The notes: generated by a model not told the origin, from the letters alone. A stretch of 64,000 bases of DNA from Gp6-AA40 sp035649635 (GCA_035649635.1 DASRJE010000138.1:1-64000); one strand, 5' to 3'; positions 51,103-60,073 are shown, numbered from the stretch's first letter. Numbers and translations: made by a program.

Positions 51103-51551
51103 TCGGATACGACGTGGAGCGCTAGTGACGTTCCTCGGACGCCCACGATGGCCGAAGGCGTTTCGAGACGGATGGAATCCGGTGCGAGCTTCGCGATCTG
51201 ACCGGAGACGTACACCGCGATGCCTCTGAGGAAGCTCATTGCAAGACCAACCGAGCCCTGCGCCGGGGCATACCGAAACGAGTTCAGACGAACCTCGCTG
51301 CTGGGACCAAGCGACACCCGGGTATCGTCATCGAGCGTGATGCCGATGCGACCGTCGTCACCTGTCCGGAGGCCATCCGATTCGAACACCGTTTGACCGA
51401 CTTCGGCTGGGATCGTCCCCCCCGATCGGACGATGAAGGCGGATCCAGAGACCACCTTGATGCGCCCCGCGGGAGACGGCTGCTGAGCAAACGCCGGCGC
51501 AGCCAGCAGAAGGAGTCCGATGGCAGCGAGCCAGTGTTGTCGGGCCTTCAT
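51099..51551 (-). CDS. Secreted FecR-domain protein
   Basis: A 150-residue exported protein. The signal peptide (RQHWLAAIGLLLLAAPAFAQ) precedes a FecR domain: GRIKVVSGSAFIVRSGGTIP, TGDDGRIGITLDDDTRVSLG and TPSAIVGVRGTSLALHV. GGAG 7 nt before 51551 supports that start over 51563. It is the first gene of the FecR-OmpA-CHASE2 operon, each overlapping the next by 4 nt. FecR/CHASE2 operons are recurrent in bacteria with adenylate cyclase or HD-GYP outputs. The domain may be a periplasmic co-sensor. Confidence 0.9.
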   Translation of the reverse strand: MKARQHWLAAIGLLLLAAPAFAQQPSPAGRIKVVSGSAFIVRSGGTIPAEVGQTVFESDGLRTGDDGRIGITLDDDTRVSLGPSSEVRLNSFRYAPAQGSVGLAMSFLRGIAVYVSGQIAKLAPDSIRLETPSAIVGVRGTSLALHVVSE

Positions 51552-51796
51552 ATGACGCTCCATACAGGGGGCTGAACTCTACTGTGCCAGAGACGGCGGC
51601 TCAGAACAAGGATGACGTGCGAGGTTCAAATCGTGCGAATTCGGGTCGACCAATATTGAATCTTGGTCACCGAATCTGTAAGGAAGACCGCGGCAGGTGT
51701 GGGCAAACCGCTGGCCGGCGCGGTCAGCGGCTTGGCGCCGCCGATCGCGCTCGCACGCACGCCGACACGACGAGTGGATGAGTGAGACGCTCGCCT

Positions 51797-52015
51797 TCAG
51801 CGGCTGATTCGGAATTGCGGCGTGGGCGCATCACGCCACAAATACACGTCGCCGATCCGCCGCAGGAACCCTTCTTCGAGCAGTGCGTCGAACACCTCCG
51901 TACAGTGGGTTTTATCGAGGGACCAGCGGCGTTGTGCCTGTGAGAGCGTGACGGCGATACCGGGGTGTTCCTGGAACTCGCGGCGGATGCTGGCTAGCAG
52001 GCGAGCGGTCGACAT
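51797..52015 (-). CDS. Small winged-helix-like protein
   Basis: A 72-residue protein starting MSTARLLASIRREFQ. The body TLSQAQRRWSLDKTHCTEVF, DALLEEGFLRRIGDVYLWRD reads as helix-turn-helix plus wing, a pattern of small DNA-binding proteins of this lineage. The ATG at 52015 is chosen over an upstream start because of this. It is divergent from the receiver-like gene at 52153, with 137 bp between. Target genes are unknown. Confidence 0.6.
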   Translation of the reverse strand: MSTARLLASIRREFQEHPGIAVTLSQAQRRWSLDKTHCTEVFDALLEEGFLRRIGDVYLWRDAPTPQFRISR

Positions 52016-52152
52016 ACTGACTCCAGTCTCCACGCAGCAGGCGCTCGAGGGAGACGAGCGACCGGTGCTGCGTAGGCCGCGCGTGAGCAAAACTGTGTCC
52101 AGTGCAGATCTGCGCAGCCGTCGTCTTGGACGATTCCTTGCTATGCCACGCA

Positions 52153-52527
52153 GTGGTGGATACGCCAGTTCGTTTGCTCGTTGTCGATCTCGATGCCGGC
52201 CACCCTACGGCGATGACAGACATCGCCGACGAGGATGGCATCGATATCCGTACGGCAGTGGATGCCAACGGTGCCATCCGCCACTGCCGCCTCGAGTATC
52301 TCGACCTGGTGATGATCAACGCCAGCATCGATGACGATTCGGGTGTCAGCTTGCTGGAGAGCATCCGCACGCTGCGCCCGACGGTTCGCGCCGTCTTGAT
52401 GAACGGCACGCACGTGCCCATTCGTCAATTGCTTCGAGAGCTCCGCAGTGAGCCGAGGCACGTTCCCTGTTTCGACGAGTTCCAGCAAATCGGCCCGCAC
52501 GCTTTCGCCCTGCCTGCCACCGCGTAA
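52153..52527 (+). CDS. Degenerate response-regulator receiver protein
   Basis: A 124-residue single-domain protein with receiver-like order: RLLVVDLDAG in strand 1, DLVMINASIDDDSGVSLLES in strand 3 and PTVRAVLMNG in strand 4. The phospho-acceptor Asp is replaced by Asn (MIN for LLD), and the conserved Thr/Ser and Lys are absent. It is therefore a pseudo-receiver, probably signalling by binding. The GTG at 52153 is the likely start, though 52102 and 52156 are possible. It is divergent from the small winged-helix gene and may act with it. Confidence 0.6.
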   Translation: MVDTPVRLLVVDLDAGHPTAMTDIADEDGIDIRTAVDANGAIRHCRLEYLDLVMINASIDDDSGVSLLESIRTLRPTVRAVLMNGTHVPIRQLLRELRSEPRHVPCFDEFQQIGPHAFALPATA

Positions 52528-52620
52528 AGACGAAGACGAGAAGAAGAACGAAGATCACGAAGACTGTTGCTCTTCGTGTGCTGCGCACTCTTCGTGGCCT
52601 TCGTGTGTGTCGTGTGTGAG
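52528..52620. repeat. CACGAAG/CTTCGTG inverted repeat
   Basis: The left arm carries GAAG words (CGAAGAC, CGAAGAT, CACGAAG) and the right arm CTTCGTG three times at 9-18 nt spacing. The arms could form a hairpin of about 90 nt. The element lies directly after the receiver-like stop and may end its transcript. Confidence 0.65.
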
Positions 52621-52655
52621 AATGCTTCCGCCCTGAACGGCTGAGAGGTTGCGAG

Positions 52656-53393
52656 ATGAGTGTCGATCGGATCGATCTGAACACCGAGGACGGTGTCCTG
52701 GACCTGCATGTCTTCACACCCGAGAGTGGCGGTGGTCCATGGCCGGCGGTGGTGCTCTTTATGGATGCCTTTGGCGTCAGGCCGGAGTTGGCCGGCATGG
52801 CTCAACGGCTAGCGTCGAATGGCTATGTCGTTGCCCTTCCGAATCTCTACTACCGTACGCCGTTCGCGCCATTCGCACCCAACGTCGTCGCCACGGAAGG
52901 ACCCGAGCGCGAGCGCTTCAAGGGCATGATCGCGTCAATCAATCACGCGATGGTGATGAGCGATACCAGCGTGGTGATCGCGGAGCTCGATCGACGCCGG
53001 TCAGTCAAGCGAACGGGCCTGGGCGCGTTGGGCTATTGCATGGGCGGCGGCTACGCGCTCAGCGCCGCTGGCACGTTTCCCGACCGGGTCGTCGTGGCGG
53101 CCTCGTTCCATGGCGGCTCGCTCGCGACCGACAAGCCGGACAGCCCCCATCGCCTGGCTCCCCGGATGCGCGCCCGTGTCTACGTTGGCGCGGCAGAGAT
53201 CGACGCGAGTTTTCCACCCGAGCAGCAGGTCCGCCTGGAGCAGGCGCTGACCGACGCACACGTACTGCATAAGATCGAGATTTACGAGAAGGCCAAGCAC
53301 GGGTTTGCGGTGACCGGCCACATCGTGTTCGACCAGGAAGCAGCGGAGCTCCACTGGCGTCGTCTGCTGGAGCTGTTGAAGGAAACGTTATAG
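52656..53393 (+). CDS. Dienelactone hydrolase family protein
   Basis: A 245-residue alpha/beta hydrolase. The nucleophile elbow is GYCMGGG with Cys (about residue 128) in place of Ser, as in dienelactone hydrolase. GDISASFPP-type Asp (EIDASFPPEQQ) and KHGFAVTG complete the Cys-Asp-His triad. ALTDAHVLHKIEIYEKAKHG is the usual end block. The protein is cytoplasmic with no leader. Natural substrates of relatives include lactones and carboxylic esters; a specific role is not visible. The DinB gene starts 22 nt downstream. Confidence 0.88.
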   Translation: MSVDRIDLNTEDGVLDLHVFTPESGGGPWPAVVLFMDAFGVRPELAGMAQRLASNGYVVALPNLYYRTPFAPFAPNVVATEGPERERFKGMIASINHAMVMSDTSVVIAELDRRRSVKRTGLGALGYCMGGGYALSAAGTFPDRVVVAASFHGGSLATDKPDSPHRLAPRMRARVYVGAAEIDASFPPEQQVRLEQALTDAHVLHKIEIYEKAKHGFAVTGHIVFDQEAAELHWRRLLELLKETL

Positions 53394-53415
53394 GACAGCG
53401 TTCGCAGGAGGTTTC

Positions 53416-53976
53416 ATGAAACGTGCACTCGTAGTGACCATGGGCGCGATTGCGGTTTTCAGTGCCGCAGCAACGGCACAGGCGCAGGGGCGGGGCAGAG
53501 GTGCGGCACCGGCATGTACCACCGTGCAGTGCGACGTACTCGGTGACTGGGGAAGAAGCTATGCGTTGCTGATCGGCGAGGCCGAAGCGATGCCTGAAGA
53601 CAAATACGGATTCAAGCCCACGCCACCGCAGGAGAGTTTCGGCCAGCGCTTGATGCATGTGGCCGGCATTGACGTGAAGCTGCTCAGCACGCTGGGCGGG
53701 AAGACACCCGCCCCGATGGTCAATGTGCAAGCGGCCTCGAAGGCCGACATCGTCGCCGCGCTTCGTCAGGTGAACGATTACGGCGCTGCGGTCATCAAGG
53801 AGTTCAACGACCAACAGCTCGCCGAGCGCGTGGCGTCACTGCCGTTCATGGGACCGACAGCGAGCCGCCTGCGTGTCATCAACTTCTCGATGTCGCACAG
53901 CCAGGATATCTACGGCCAGCTGGTCGTCTATCTGCGGCTCAGCGGCATCACTCCGCCTGCCAGCAACCGGCCTTAG
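53416..53976 (+). CDS. Exported DinB-like protein
   Basis: A 186-residue protein with a signal peptide (VTMGAIAVFSAAATAQAQ) and a DinB four-helix domain: MPEDKYGFKPTPPQESFGQR, LMHVAGIDVKLL and NFSMSHSQDIYGQLVVYLRL. The helix His residues that bind metal in the family are present as H in LMHVAG and MSHSQD. AGGAGG lies before the ATG. DinB-fold enzymes are often thiol-dependent transferases, but exported forms are unstudied. Its last 29 bp overlap the convergent truA gene. Confidence 0.85.
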   Translation: MKRALVVTMGAIAVFSAAATAQAQGRGRGAAPACTTVQCDVLGDWGRSYALLIGEAEAMPEDKYGFKPTPPQESFGQRLMHVAGIDVKLLSTLGGKTPAPMVNVQAASKADIVAALRQVNDYGAAVIKEFNDQQLAERVASLPFMGPTASRLRVINFSMSHSQDIYGQLVVYLRLSGITPPASNRP

Positions 53977-54760
53977 AAAAGGGGGTCGGGAGTCTATTTG
54001 GGCTGATCCTTCGCCTGGGAGTTGGATCACCATCATAGCCGACATGTTCGAGGAAGAGTCCCGAGGCTGGTGCCGTTAGCCGCGCGGGCAATTCCGAATC
54101 GCTCGACAGCATTCCGATTGCCTCGTCCGGCGACAGTCCACCGCGGCCGACTTCGACGAGCACGCCAACCAGCCGACGCACCATCTTCCAGATGAAGTGC
54201 GAACCCTCGACGCGGAAAAGAATCAGGTCCCCGAACTCGTGGATCTCGAGGGAGTTCAGGCGGACGGTCGTCGACTTCTGCCGCGGGTCGTCGTCGGAAA
54301 ACGATCGAAAGTCATGAAAGCCCACGAGCCGTTCCGCCAGGGTCCGCATTCGAGAGACGTCAAGATCATCCTTGACCCACCAGACGAACGGCTTCGCGAA
54401 CGCCGTGCGTCGACGCGCGACCTGATAGAGGTACGTCCGTGATCGTGCGCTGTGGCGGGCATGGAACGTGTGCCGGACTTTTTGAATGCCCAGGATGTTG
54501 ATGTCCGAGGGGAGCTGGTCGTTGATTCGGCGCATGAGCGTGTCCGGAGGCACGGACGTCGTGAGATCGAGATGCGCCACCTGAGCGAGCGCATGGACTC
54601 CGGCATCGGTGCGCCCCGACCCGTACAATTCGAACTCGCGCGTCCCGGTCACCTCAGCGATCGCCCGTTCCAGTTCTCCCTGCACGGTTCGGGCGTTCTT
54701 CTGCACCTGCCAACCGCTGTAGCGCGTGCCGGCATATTCGATCGTCAGCTTGAACCGCAC
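53948..54760 (-). CDS. truA: tRNA pseudouridine(38-40) synthase TruA
   Basis: TruA makes pseudouridine at positions 38-40 of the anticodon stem of many tRNAs. The 270-residue protein has the catalytic Asp52 in GSGRTDAGVHALAQV, the N-terminal YAGTRYSGWQVQ and the C-terminal FLIRMVRRLVG-type segment (FIWKMVRRLVGVLVEVGRG). Length is normal, with a tail of about 20 residues (SPNRLPTPFSKAGCWQAE) that overlaps the dinB-like gene. The start is GTG at 54760, with a GGGAG site. UPF0182 lies upstream on the same strand. Confidence 0.93.
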   Translation of the reverse strand: MRFKLTIEYAGTRYSGWQVQKNARTVQGELERAIAEVTGTREFELYGSGRTDAGVHALAQVAHLDLTTSVPPDTLMRRINDQLPSDINILGIQKVRHTFHARHSARSRTYLYQVARRRTAFAKPFVWWVKDDLDVSRMRTLAERLVGFHDFRSFSDDDPRQKSTTVRLNSLEIHEFGDLILFRVEGSHFIWKMVRRLVGVLVEVGRGGLSPDEAIGMLSSDSELPARLTAPASGLFLEHVGYDGDPTPRRRISPNRLPTPFSKAGCWQAE

Positions 54761-54867
54761 TCAACAAACTCCCTGCTGCGCGTTCGTCCTCCGGTTCTCC
54801 GTTGCTCCGTGTCGATCCGGTGTCTCCGCCCAACTCCGTTGTCGGCGCACCGATCGCCTTGGGAGTA

Positions 54868-57591
54868 TCAGCGAGCGCGCATCTTGTCGAGTACCTGTCC
54901 AAGTTGTCGCAGCTCCTCACCGTACGTGGCCCAGTCGCCGCTTCGTTGCGCCGTCACTGCGCGCTCGTAATGCGCCTGGGCCTGGGCCGCCAACGCACTG
55001 AGGTCCGGACCCGTCGCCGCTGGGCGCGTCCCGTCCGCGGCGGGAGGACCGGGAGCCGGGGCAGCGGTGGACGTCGAAGTACTAGGAGAAGCCGGTTTCC
55101 CACCAAAGAGCTCCGCGAGCCCCGCCTCGAGCGTCTCCTGCATCACGATGCGGTTCTCGTAAGCGACGATCACGCGCGTCAGCTCAGGTATCCGGCCGCC
55201 CGATGCGCGCAGGTACAGCGGGCGGACGTAAATGAGCGACTCTTCGATCGGGATCACCATCAGCGTGCCCCAGATCACCTGTGAACCCTGCTGATTCCAG
55301 AGCGTGATCTGAGGCGAAATGACCTGATCCTGGGAAATACGCGCCACCACCTGACGCGGACCGAACACGAGCTTCTGCTTCGGAAACTCGAAGACAAACA
55401 TCTTGCCGTAGTGCTCACCATCGCTGCGCGCCACGAGCCACGCAGCGAGGTTGTCACGCCGCCGCGGTGTGAAGGGCAGCATCTGAATGAACTCGGCCTC
55501 CGATTCGCCGGGCAGTCGCATGATGGTGTAGTACGGCTGCATCGCCCGGTTCTCGCTGCCGTCGTCCACGCTCGGGACCTCCCACTGATCCTCGCGGTTG
55601 TAGAAGACCGCGGGTTGCGTCATGTGGTACGTCGCGAACACCTGCGCCTGCACCGCGAAGATGTCCTCCGGGTAGCGCACGTGAGAGCGGATGCTTGCAG
55701 GCATCTCGTCGAGCGGTTTGAACGTGTCAGGGAAGATGCGGGCATACGTCGCAGCGATTGGATCGTCCGGGTCCGCCAGGTACGCCGTCGTCGTGCCGTT
55801 GTAAGCGTCGATGACGAACTTGACGGAATTGCGGATGTAGTTCACCTGGCCCGCAGGAGTCGAATACGGGTAGAAGGTACTGGCGGTGTACGCATCGTAC
55901 AGCCAGAAGAGGCGTCCATCAGCGACGACCAGATACGGGTCCAGATCGAGGAACCGAAGGAATGGCGCCAGCCTCGTGATGCGCTCGCGGATGTTCCGGT
56001 TGAAAAGAATCTTGCTCTCCGGTCCGATGTCGTCGGTGAGGATGATTTGATACGACCCGAAACGAAGGGCGAACAGCAGCTTACGCCAGAAAGACCCGAG
56101 CGAGACGCCACCGGTTCCCGCGTACTGCGTGAACTCGTTCTCGTCACCCCTGGGGTAATGGAATTCCCGGGTCCTGGTACGCACGATGACGTAATCGTTG
56201 GTGAGCTCGCCAAAGTAGATGCTCGGTTCATCGACCTTCAAGTCAACCGTCGATTGCGGAGGAAGATCGCGTACGAACAGCACGGGCAACCCCTCGGTGG
56301 TGACCTGGTTCACTGGTCCAAGCGTCAGCCCGTAGCCATGCGTGAACGTCAGACGCTCATTCACCCACGTTCGATTCGGCAGGCTGGCCGAGTTCAGTTC
56401 CCGCGCCGACAGCATCACTTGGCGGAGCGCGCCGTTGATGCGATAGCGGTCGTTGTCGACCGACACGAAATCGTAGTAGGTGCGGATCTCCTGGATCTGC
56501 CCGAAGGTCTCCAGCAGCGGCTGGTGATCCCAGAGCCTGACATTCTCGAGGGTGGCGGCGTTGTTGGTAATGTCCGCGCGCGTCAGGAGCGCATCACCAG
56601 ACAGCGGTCGCTCCTCGACCGTCTCGAGTCCGAACGCTCGTCTCGTTGCCGCGATGTTGTGCTCGATGAACGGAGTCTCGCGAACCTGCTCGTTGGGAGT
56701 GACGATGAAGCGTTGGAGAACGGAACTGTAGACCTCGCCGCCAATCGACACGAGGAGATAGAGGCCGATGGCGAGAGGAATTGGCCAGTTGCGAGAATCG
56801 AACGCTTGCCACGCGGCAAGCGCGGCGCCGATGACGGCGACGGCCATCAGCAGCAATGCTGCCGGCATCCGGCCGTACACGTCGGCGTAGCTGGCGCCGT
56901 GAATGAGCCCTGATGACTCGATGAGGTGTTCCGTGCGTTGAAGCCAGGCACCCCAGGCCAGCAGAAGGAAGAACGTGCCGGCGAGAAGAATCAAATGCCG
57001 GCGCGCGGAGGGTGACACCGAGAGCCGTGACGGGAAGCCGGACGTCAGATGACCTGATACGAGGTAGATGGCGGCCGAACTCAAGGCCGCCAGCACGACC
57101 AACGTCTGCGAGCCGCGTTGAACCAGCCGCAGAAAAGGCAGCGAGTAGACGTAAAAGGCCACGTCGCGGCCAAGGATCGGGTCCTGAACCCCAAACGGCA
57201 CCCCGTATCGCCAGGTAAGCCATTCCTCCCATCGTCCCGAAAAGAAGAGGCCGATGAGCGCTGCCAGGAGCACGGCAGCACCGCGCGCCAGGGTCCGAAG
57301 CTGCTGTCCTCCGGGCAATGTGACCTGAATGCCCTCACGGGTGGTGAAGACGGGGCGCACATTGCCGATGGCGGACAGCGCCACGTTCAGATTCAGGACG
57401 AGCCACGCGGTCGCGACGATGAAGGTAAGCGAGAAGAGCGTCCCCTGACTCCGGAAGATGGTGAGGAAGACGGTCTGGTAACCGACTTCGCCGAACCACA
57501 GCCAGTCGGTGTAGAAGCGCAGAAGCGACGGCCCACCAAGAAACAGCAGCAGGGCCAGCGCCGCGAGGGCAAAGCGAAGTGGTGATGTCAT
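54868..57591 (-). CDS. UPF0182 family membrane protein
   Basis: A 907-residue protein of the UPF0182/COG1615 family. The first 290 residues hold about seven hydrophobic helices (FALAALALLLFLGGPSLLRF; VFLTIFRSQGTLFSLTFIVA; LILLAGTFFLLLAWGAWL). The large soluble domain has the family words VTPNEQVRETPFIEHNIAAT, IRTYYDFVSVDNDRYRI, FTHGYGLTLGPVNQV and FLDLDPYLVVADGRLFWLYD. The last 60 residues are a Pro/Ala-rich linker and helix. Start 57591 fits the first helix. Function unknown. It follows the WYL regulator gene on the same strand. Confidence 0.92.
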   Translation of the reverse strand: MTSPLRFALAALALLLFLGGPSLLRFYTDWLWFGEVGYQTVFLTIFRSQGTLFSLTFIVATAWLVLNLNVALSAIGNVRPVFTTREGIQVTLPGGQQLRTLARGAAVLLAALIGLFFSGRWEEWLTWRYGVPFGVQDPILGRDVAFYVYSLPFLRLVQRGSQTLVVLAALSSAAIYLVSGHLTSGFPSRLSVSPSARRHLILLAGTFFLLLAWGAWLQRTEHLIESSGLIHGASYADVYGRMPAALLLMAVAVIGAALAAWQAFDSRNWPIPLAIGLYLLVSIGGEVYSSVLQRFIVTPNEQVRETPFIEHNIAATRRAFGLETVEERPLSGDALLTRADITNNAATLENVRLWDHQPLLETFGQIQEIRTYYDFVSVDNDRYRINGALRQVMLSARELNSASLPNRTWVNERLTFTHGYGLTLGPVNQVTTEGLPVLFVRDLPPQSTVDLKVDEPSIYFGELTNDYVIVRTRTREFHYPRGDENEFTQYAGTGGVSLGSFWRKLLFALRFGSYQIILTDDIGPESKILFNRNIRERITRLAPFLRFLDLDPYLVVADGRLFWLYDAYTASTFYPYSTPAGQVNYIRNSVKFVIDAYNGTTTAYLADPDDPIAATYARIFPDTFKPLDEMPASIRSHVRYPEDIFAVQAQVFATYHMTQPAVFYNREDQWEVPSVDDGSENRAMQPYYTIMRLPGESEAEFIQMLPFTPRRRDNLAAWLVARSDGEHYGKMFVFEFPKQKLVFGPRQVVARISQDQVISPQITLWNQQGSQVIWGTLMVIPIEESLIYVRPLYLRASGGRIPELTRVIVAYENRIVMQETLEAGLAELFGGKPASPSTSTSTAAPAPGPPAADGTRPAATGPDLSALAAQAQAHYERAVTAQRSGDWATYGEELRQLGQVLDKMRAR

Positions 57592-57610
57592 AGGCGTCCG
57601 CAGTCGCGGG

Positions 57611-58597
57611 TCACGGAGACGACGCCACATACCGTGCGCCCGCCGCCTCCAAATCGGCGTGAATCTCCTTGGCTAGTCGTGCAGGCGAAACCACGCGCGC
57701 GAATGGGCCCCAACTGAGGATCCAGCTTCGCAGCCCCCAATCGTGGCACACGTTGAGCGTCACCGCGACACCCCCGTCGCGAGCGTCCTCGACCTGTTGC
57801 GACGGGTGCCAGACCCGTGCTCGAACGTAAGGAGCCACGCGCGCATCGAATTCAATCTCTACTCGCTCGGCCGGTCCGGTGTTTACACCGAGTGAATTCG
57901 CGAACACATCGTCACCAACCGCGTGGGTGACCGTGAACGTCTGTTTTTCGAGTGAAACCGATGCGATCCGATCGACGGCAAACGTGCGAACCGCTTTGTA
58001 CTCGGGGACATAGGCCAGCAGGTAGATGCCTCCCTGCACGAACGCCAGGCGGTAGGGATGGACGAGGTAGTCCTTGCTCCGTCCGCTCGATACCGAGTGG
58101 TAGCGCATGGTGGTCACGCGGTAGTGCAGCGTGGCCTCGAGTAGCTGCGCCACGAAGGCGGGCGAGCTCGCGCCCGCGCGTGGGCCGGGCTTGGCCACGA
58201 GCACGCTGGGCAGACGGTCGAGAAACAGCCGCATCCGTGGCGACAACATCTTCGCAAGCCGCTCGAAGGCGTTGGTCAGATCACGTTGAAAGGGCGTACC
58301 GGCGACGGCTTCCAGAAGGTTCCGGCTCAAGTACAGCGCACAGAGCTCGGAAAGCGTGAAACCGGCATCGATGCCCTTCAGGACCTGGCCGTCAAGACGC
58401 CACTTGACATGGCCGTTGTCGTCGCGCTCGTCGTAGAGCGCGAAACCGGCTTCCTGAAGCGCCGCGAGATCTCTTCGGATCGTGCGGGTCGTGACCTCGA
58501 GCTCCTTCGAAAGGGCATCGATGGAGGCACCATGGCGCGACGACTCTAGTGCGTGAAGCAGCTTCCATTGACGGATGACTTCCTGGTTGCGGGGCAC
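57611..58597 (-). CDS. WYL-domain HTH transcriptional regulator (YafY type)
   Basis: A 328-residue regulator. The N-terminal HTH_11 domain (QWKLLHALESSRHGASIDAL, TTRTIRRDLAALQEAGFALY) is followed by the WYL domain (DYLVHPYRLAFVQGGIYLLA) and the WCX C-terminal extension (VSPARLAKEIHADLEAAG). WYL proteins often bind single-stranded nucleic acid or nucleotides and control DNA damage or defence genes. On the minus strand TACGAT ends 7 nt before the GTG, so the mRNA is probably leaderless. It precedes UPF0182 and follows the S4 gene. Confidence 0.9.
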   Translation of the reverse strand: MPRNQEVIRQWKLLHALESSRHGASIDALSKELEVTTRTIRRDLAALQEAGFALYDERDDNGHVKWRLDGQVLKGIDAGFTLSELCALYLSRNLLEAVAGTPFQRDLTNAFERLAKMLSPRMRLFLDRLPSVLVAKPGPRAGASSPAFVAQLLEATLHYRVTTMRYHSVSSGRSKDYLVHPYRLAFVQGGIYLLAYVPEYKAVRTFAVDRIASVSLEKQTFTVTHAVGDDVFANSLGVNTGPAERVEIEFDARVAPYVRARVWHPSQQVEDARDGGVAVTLNVCHDWGLRSWILSWGPFARVVSPARLAKEIHADLEAAGARYVASSP

Positions 58598-58604
58598 GGA
58601 AGCG

Positions 58605-58610
58605 ATCGTA
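58605..58610 (-). promoter_or_regulatory. -10 box before the WYL regulator
   Basis: TACGAT on the minus strand ends 7 nt before the GTG at 58597; no ribosome-binding site fits in the gap. Confidence 0.45.
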
Positions 58611-58641
58611 ACTTGGCTTTGGGCTCGAGGATCGGGGCTTT

Positions 58642-59040
58642 CTAACCACCTTCTTTGAAGCGGCGGATCTCGCGGCGTCGTCGGCGGTCGGGAGTGCCGG
58701 CCGCCTGGGCGACCGCACGGTAGATACGCTCGATGCGGCGGGCTTCGATCTCTTCAGGGGTTGGCTGCGGCGTGACATCATCGTAGAGCGCGCGCGCTTC
58801 AGCCTTCCTGACGTGCTGATCGATCGCGATGCGTACGATGATGTCCTGGTAGCGTCCGAGGCCACGGCTGATGCGAACGCGGTCGCCCTCGCGGAGCGAT
58901 CGATGCGGCTTGGCGCCGTCGCCATTGACTTCGACCTTGCCGCCCTCACACGCCCGTTTGGCCTCGGATCGCGTTTTGAACAGACACGCGACGTCGAGCC
59001 ACACGTCGAGGCGTACGGTGTCTGAAGATTTCTCGTTCAC
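58642..59040 (-). CDS. S4-domain RNA-binding protein (Hsp15-like)
   Basis: A 132-residue protein with an S4 domain: RLDVWLDVACLFKTRSEAKR, ACEGGKVEVNGDGAKPHRSL and REGDRVRIS. This matches Hsp15 (HslR), which binds 50S subunits carrying stalled nascent chains. The C-terminus is longer and more basic than usual (RRIERIYRAVAQAAGTPDRR and a final RRRREIRRF). The start is GTG at 59040, 7 nt after the PpiC stop, so it is co-transcribed with the chaperone. A role in stalled-ribosome rescue is inferred from family. Confidence 0.88.
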   Translation of the reverse strand: MNEKSSDTVRLDVWLDVACLFKTRSEAKRACEGGKVEVNGDGAKPHRSLREGDRVRISRGLGRYQDIIVRIAIDQHVRKAEARALYDDVTPQPTPEEIEARRIERIYRAVAQAAGTPDRRRRREIRRFKEGG

Positions 59041-59047
59041 GTCTACT

Positions 59048-60073
59048 TCAAATCAGGACCTCGATTTTTCCCTTCGCCTTGAGTCCGTTGACGAACGACT
59101 CGGTTTCCTGCTGCCGGTTTACGCGCTCGAGATACTGCTCGACCTGCGGTCTGACCTCTTCGAGCGGAATCGTCCGGCCTTCCTTCTTCTCGACCACCTT
59201 GATGATGTGAAATCCGAAATCGGTCTCGACCAGATCGCTGATGGCACCGGGTGCGAGGCTGAACGCGGCGTCATTGAATGGACCCACCATCTGGCCCTGC
59301 TGGAAGAACCCGAGATCGCCACCATTGGCCGCACTGCCCGGATCAGCAGAATGCTGCTTTGCCAGCGCCGCGAAGTCGCCGCCGCCCTTCACGTCTTTGA
59401 GGACCTGCTCCGCTTTGGCCTTGGCCTGCGCTTTTGTTGCCGCGTCGGCGCCCTTGGGCACGGTGATCAAAATGTGGCTGGCGCGGACGCTCTCGCCCTG
59501 TTTGAACTGGTCGGGGTTCTTGGCATAGAAGTCGGTTACCTGTTCGGGCTTCACGGCAACCTTCGCCGCGATCTCTCCCTCGATCAACTTCGCGATCGCC
59601 ATGTCCTGCCGCGCGTCGGATTTCACCTGCTCGAGTGTCAGCTTTCGCTGGGCGAGCATCTGTGTGAACTCCGTCTCTGAAGGGAACTGCTTCTGAATCT
59701 GTCCAATGCGTGCGTCGACATCTGCGTCGGGAACCGTCACGTTGCGGGCACGCGTTTCCTGGATGAGCACCCTGTAACCAATGAGTTGATCCAGCACACC
59801 GCGAAGAACCTGGTCGCGTTGCTCGGGCGGAATCGGACCGCCGGCACGAGCTTCGAGAGCCTGCACCGCGCGATCGAAGTCCGCTTTGGTGACGTCTTCG
59901 CCATTGACGTGCGCGAGCACATCGGGAATCTGTGCCGGAATCGGCTTCGGTGCTGCCGGGGCTGCCTGGGCAGCGGCCGGCGCGGCTCCCGCAGTCGTCG
60001 CCGCGGCCGCCTCTGTGGACGACTTGGAGCATCCGCACACGACGAGGGCGACGATCAATGGAAAGATTCGCAT
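59048..60073 (-). CDS. PpiC/SurA-type peptidyl-prolyl isomerase lipoprotein
   Basis: A 341-residue exported foldase. The leader FPLIVALVVCGCS has a lipobox-type Cys15. An Ala/Pro-rich linker leads to a SurA-like N-terminal helical domain (DVLAHVNGEDVTKADFDRAV) and then a parvulin domain: VRASHILITVPKGADAATKA, DFAALAKQHSADPGSAANGG, DLGFFQQGQMVGPFNDAAFS and TDFGFHIIKV. It should assist folding of exported proteins at the outer membrane. Start 60073 begins the leader. It is upstream of the S4 gene. Confidence 0.92.
   Translation of the reverse strand: MRIFPLIVALVVCGCSKSSTEAAAATTAGAAPAAAQAAPAAPKPIPAQIPDVLAHVNGEDVTKADFDRAVQALEARAGGPIPPEQRDQVLRGVLDQLIGYRVLIQETRARNVTVPDADVDARIGQIQKQFPSETEFTQMLAQRKLTLEQVKSDARQDMAIAKLIEGEIAAKVAVKPEQVTDFYAKNPDQFKQGESVRASHILITVPKGADAATKAQAKAKAEQVLKDVKGGGDFAALAKQHSADPGSAANGGDLGFFQQGQMVGPFNDAAFSLAPGAISDLVETDFGFHIIKVVEKKEGRTIPLEEVRPQVEQYLERVNRQQETESFVNGLKAKGKIEVLI

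Noticed and set aside
55411..56913. 500-codon plus-strand frame
   Set aside because: Antisense to UPF0182, whose family similarity covers the full length; the shadow has skewed Arg/Val/Asp composition and no motif.
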